A stretch of DNA of 64,000 bases from Curtobacterium sp. ER1/6. GTDB taxonomy: Bacteria > Actinomycetota > Actinomycetes > Actinomycetales > Microbacteriaceae. The translations under genes and the position numbers were made by a program. Shown here one piece after another: positions 62,919-64,000 of this stretch. Location: contig NZ_MJAK01000001.1 in the NCBI RefSeq assembly GCF_001742745.1, positions 372,001 to 436,000 of the forward strand, given 5' to 3'. Each line of letters begins with the position of its first letter. Within the stretch, counting starts at the first letter, position 1. A model generated the notes under the pieces. That model saw nothing but the letters and a program-made list of their open reading frames with translations, did not search any database and was not told the origin of the DNA.

Positions 62919-64000
62919 GCGCGGCGACGGCGGACGCCGACGCCCGGACGGGCGTGACGATGCCCCGTCCCCGCGTCCTGGTCGTCCGCCTCGACTCGTT
63001 CGGCGACGTCCTCGTCGCCGGCCCGGCCGTCCGGGCGGTGGCCGCCGGTGCCGCGCACGTCACGATGCTCTGCGGTCCGCAGGGTGCTCCGGCGGCACAC
63101 CTGCTGCCCGGCGTCGACCGTGTGCGCGTCTGGGCCGCCCCGTGGGTCACCGAGACGGCGCGGCCGATCGACGACGCGCTCCTCGGCGAGTTCCGTGCCC
63201 TGGTCACCGAGGAGCAGCCCGACGAGGCCGTCGTCCTCACCTCGTTCCACCAGTCGCCCCTGCCGGTCGCGCTGCTGCTCCGCCTGGCCGGCGTCGCCCG
63301 CGTCTCCGGCGCGTCGGTCGACCACCCGGGGTCGCTCCTCGACGTGCGGCTGCGCCCGGGCGAGGACCTGCCGGAGGAGCTCCCGGAGCCGGAGCGCGCC
63401 CTGCAGATCGCGCAGGCGGCGGGCTTCGCGCTGCCCGCGTCGGACGACGGGAGGCTCGCGGTCCGTCGCGACGCCGTCGCACCACCCGAGGTGGCCGCCC
63501 TGGACCGCTACGTGGTCGTCCACCCCGGCGCGAGCGTGCCGGCGCGGTCGTGGCCCGAGGACCACCACCGCGCGCTGGTGGCGGCCTACGCCGAGCGGGG
63601 CGTGCCCGTGGTCGTCACCGGCAGTCCGGGTGAACGCGCGCTCACGGCGTCGGTGGCCGGCGACACGGCGCTCGACCTCGGCGGCCGCACCTCGCCGGCC
63701 GAGCTGGCCGCCGTGCTCGCCGGCGCCGAGGTGGTCGTCGTCGGCAACACCGGCCCCGCGCACCTCGCCGCCGCGGTCGGTGCGCGGATCGTGAGCCTGT
63801 TCTCGCCCGTCGTGCCCGCGGTGAAGTGGGCGCCGTACGCCCCGGACGTCGAACTGCTCGGCGACCAGGCCGCCCCGTGCCGGCTCAGCCGGGCCCGCGA
63901 CTGCCCGGTCCCGGGACACCCCTGCCTGTCCGGAGTGCGCGTCGAGGACGTCCTCGCCGCCCACGAACGCCTGCTCGGCCGTAGCGTGACAGGGGTCCCG
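62915..64000 (+). CDS. Glycosyltransferase family 9 protein, 3' end outside window
   Basis: At least 362 residues from GTG 62915, and the frame is open at the window end. RVLVVRLDSFGDVLVAGPAVRAV opens the GT-B fold and VVHPGASVPARSWPEDHH with VGNTGPAHLAAAVGARIVSLFSP are GT9 motifs. It probably attaches a heptose or similar sugar. Translation is coupled to the HAD gene. Further glycan genes may follow outside the window. Confidence 0.9.
   Translation, partial: MSAATADADARTGVTMPRPRVLVVRLDSFGDVLVAGPAVRAVAAGAAHVTMLCGPQGAPAAHLLPGVDRVRVWAAPWVTETARPIDDALLGEFRALVTEEQPDEAVVLTSFHQSPLPVALLLRLAGVARVSGASVDHPGSLLDVRLRPGEDLPEELPEPERALQIAQAAGFALPASDDGRLAVRRDAVAPPEVAALDRYVVVHPGASVPARSWPEDHHRALVAAYAERGVPVVVTGSPGERALTASVAGDTALDLGGRTSPAELAAVLAGAEVVVVGNTGPAHLAAAVGARIVSLFSPVVPAVKWAPYAPDVELLGDQAAPCRLSRARDCPVPGHPCLSGVRVEDVLAAHERLLGRSVTGVP

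Overview
The window is ordinary chromosome of a very GC-rich Gram-positive actinobacterium, most likely a member of the Microbacteriaceae and plausibly Curtobacterium. The support is the pafBC-tatC-helY-lnt-rbpA order, a bcc-type cytochrome pathway (qcrCAB with ctaE), a fused DhaM, an HspR/HAIR-controlled Clp ATPase, many GTG/TTG starts and dense packing with 1-4 bp overlaps. The genus is inferred from gene content and base composition, not from a search. I see no rRNA, tRNA, CRISPR array, insertion sequence or prophage.

Layout. Positions 1-8048 run rightward: the end of an FKBP-type isomerase, pafB, pafC, tatC, a HelY/Mtr4-like helicase, lnt and rbpA. From 8144 to 15210 lie an SPFH/NfeD pair, an SDR, a NUDIX hydrolase, small membrane or acidic proteins, a cupin, a zinc alcohol dehydrogenase, and an SDR divergent from an XRE regulator. 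From 15223 to 20246 is a glycerol/dihydroxyacetone module: dhaKLM leftward and glpFK rightward, with paired palindromic operators and a CRP-like site between them. trpD follows, then ctaE-qcrCAB (21402-25651), a cyclic-nucleotide-type phosphoesterase, a 17-bp tandem repeat and a Stealth-family phosphotransferase.

From 28811 to 33957 are a three-gene overlapping set (SDR-DUF2867, SGNH hydrolase, small membrane protein), deoC, a ROK kinase and an AbiEi-like protein. From 33944 to 48101 is a leftward housekeeping run: rel, rhodanese, secF, secD, yajC, ruvB, ruvA, ruvC, yebC, pdxT, pdxS, a HIT protein, thrS and apt. From 48193 to 64000 are repeats, small ORFs, the Clp ATPase with its HAIR box, ybaK, a DUF6412-like protein with a YidC-like insertase, an MFS efflux pump behind an apparent leader-peptide attenuator, an LAxTG surface protein, NUDIX and SGNH hydrolases, a PRC-barrel protein and a GT9/HAD/GT9 cluster that runs off the window.

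Most notable regulatory and structural signals: (i) a proposed leader peptide whose stop codon abuts a hairpin masking the MFS ribosome binding site; (ii) twin identical palindromes plus a CRP-like box in the dha/glp intergenic region; (iii) nine -10-like hexamers placed 6-7 nt before a start codon, which implies leaderless transcripts; (iv) two families of long intergenic inverted repeats; (v) a 23-codon ORF with its own promoter, SD and following palindrome.
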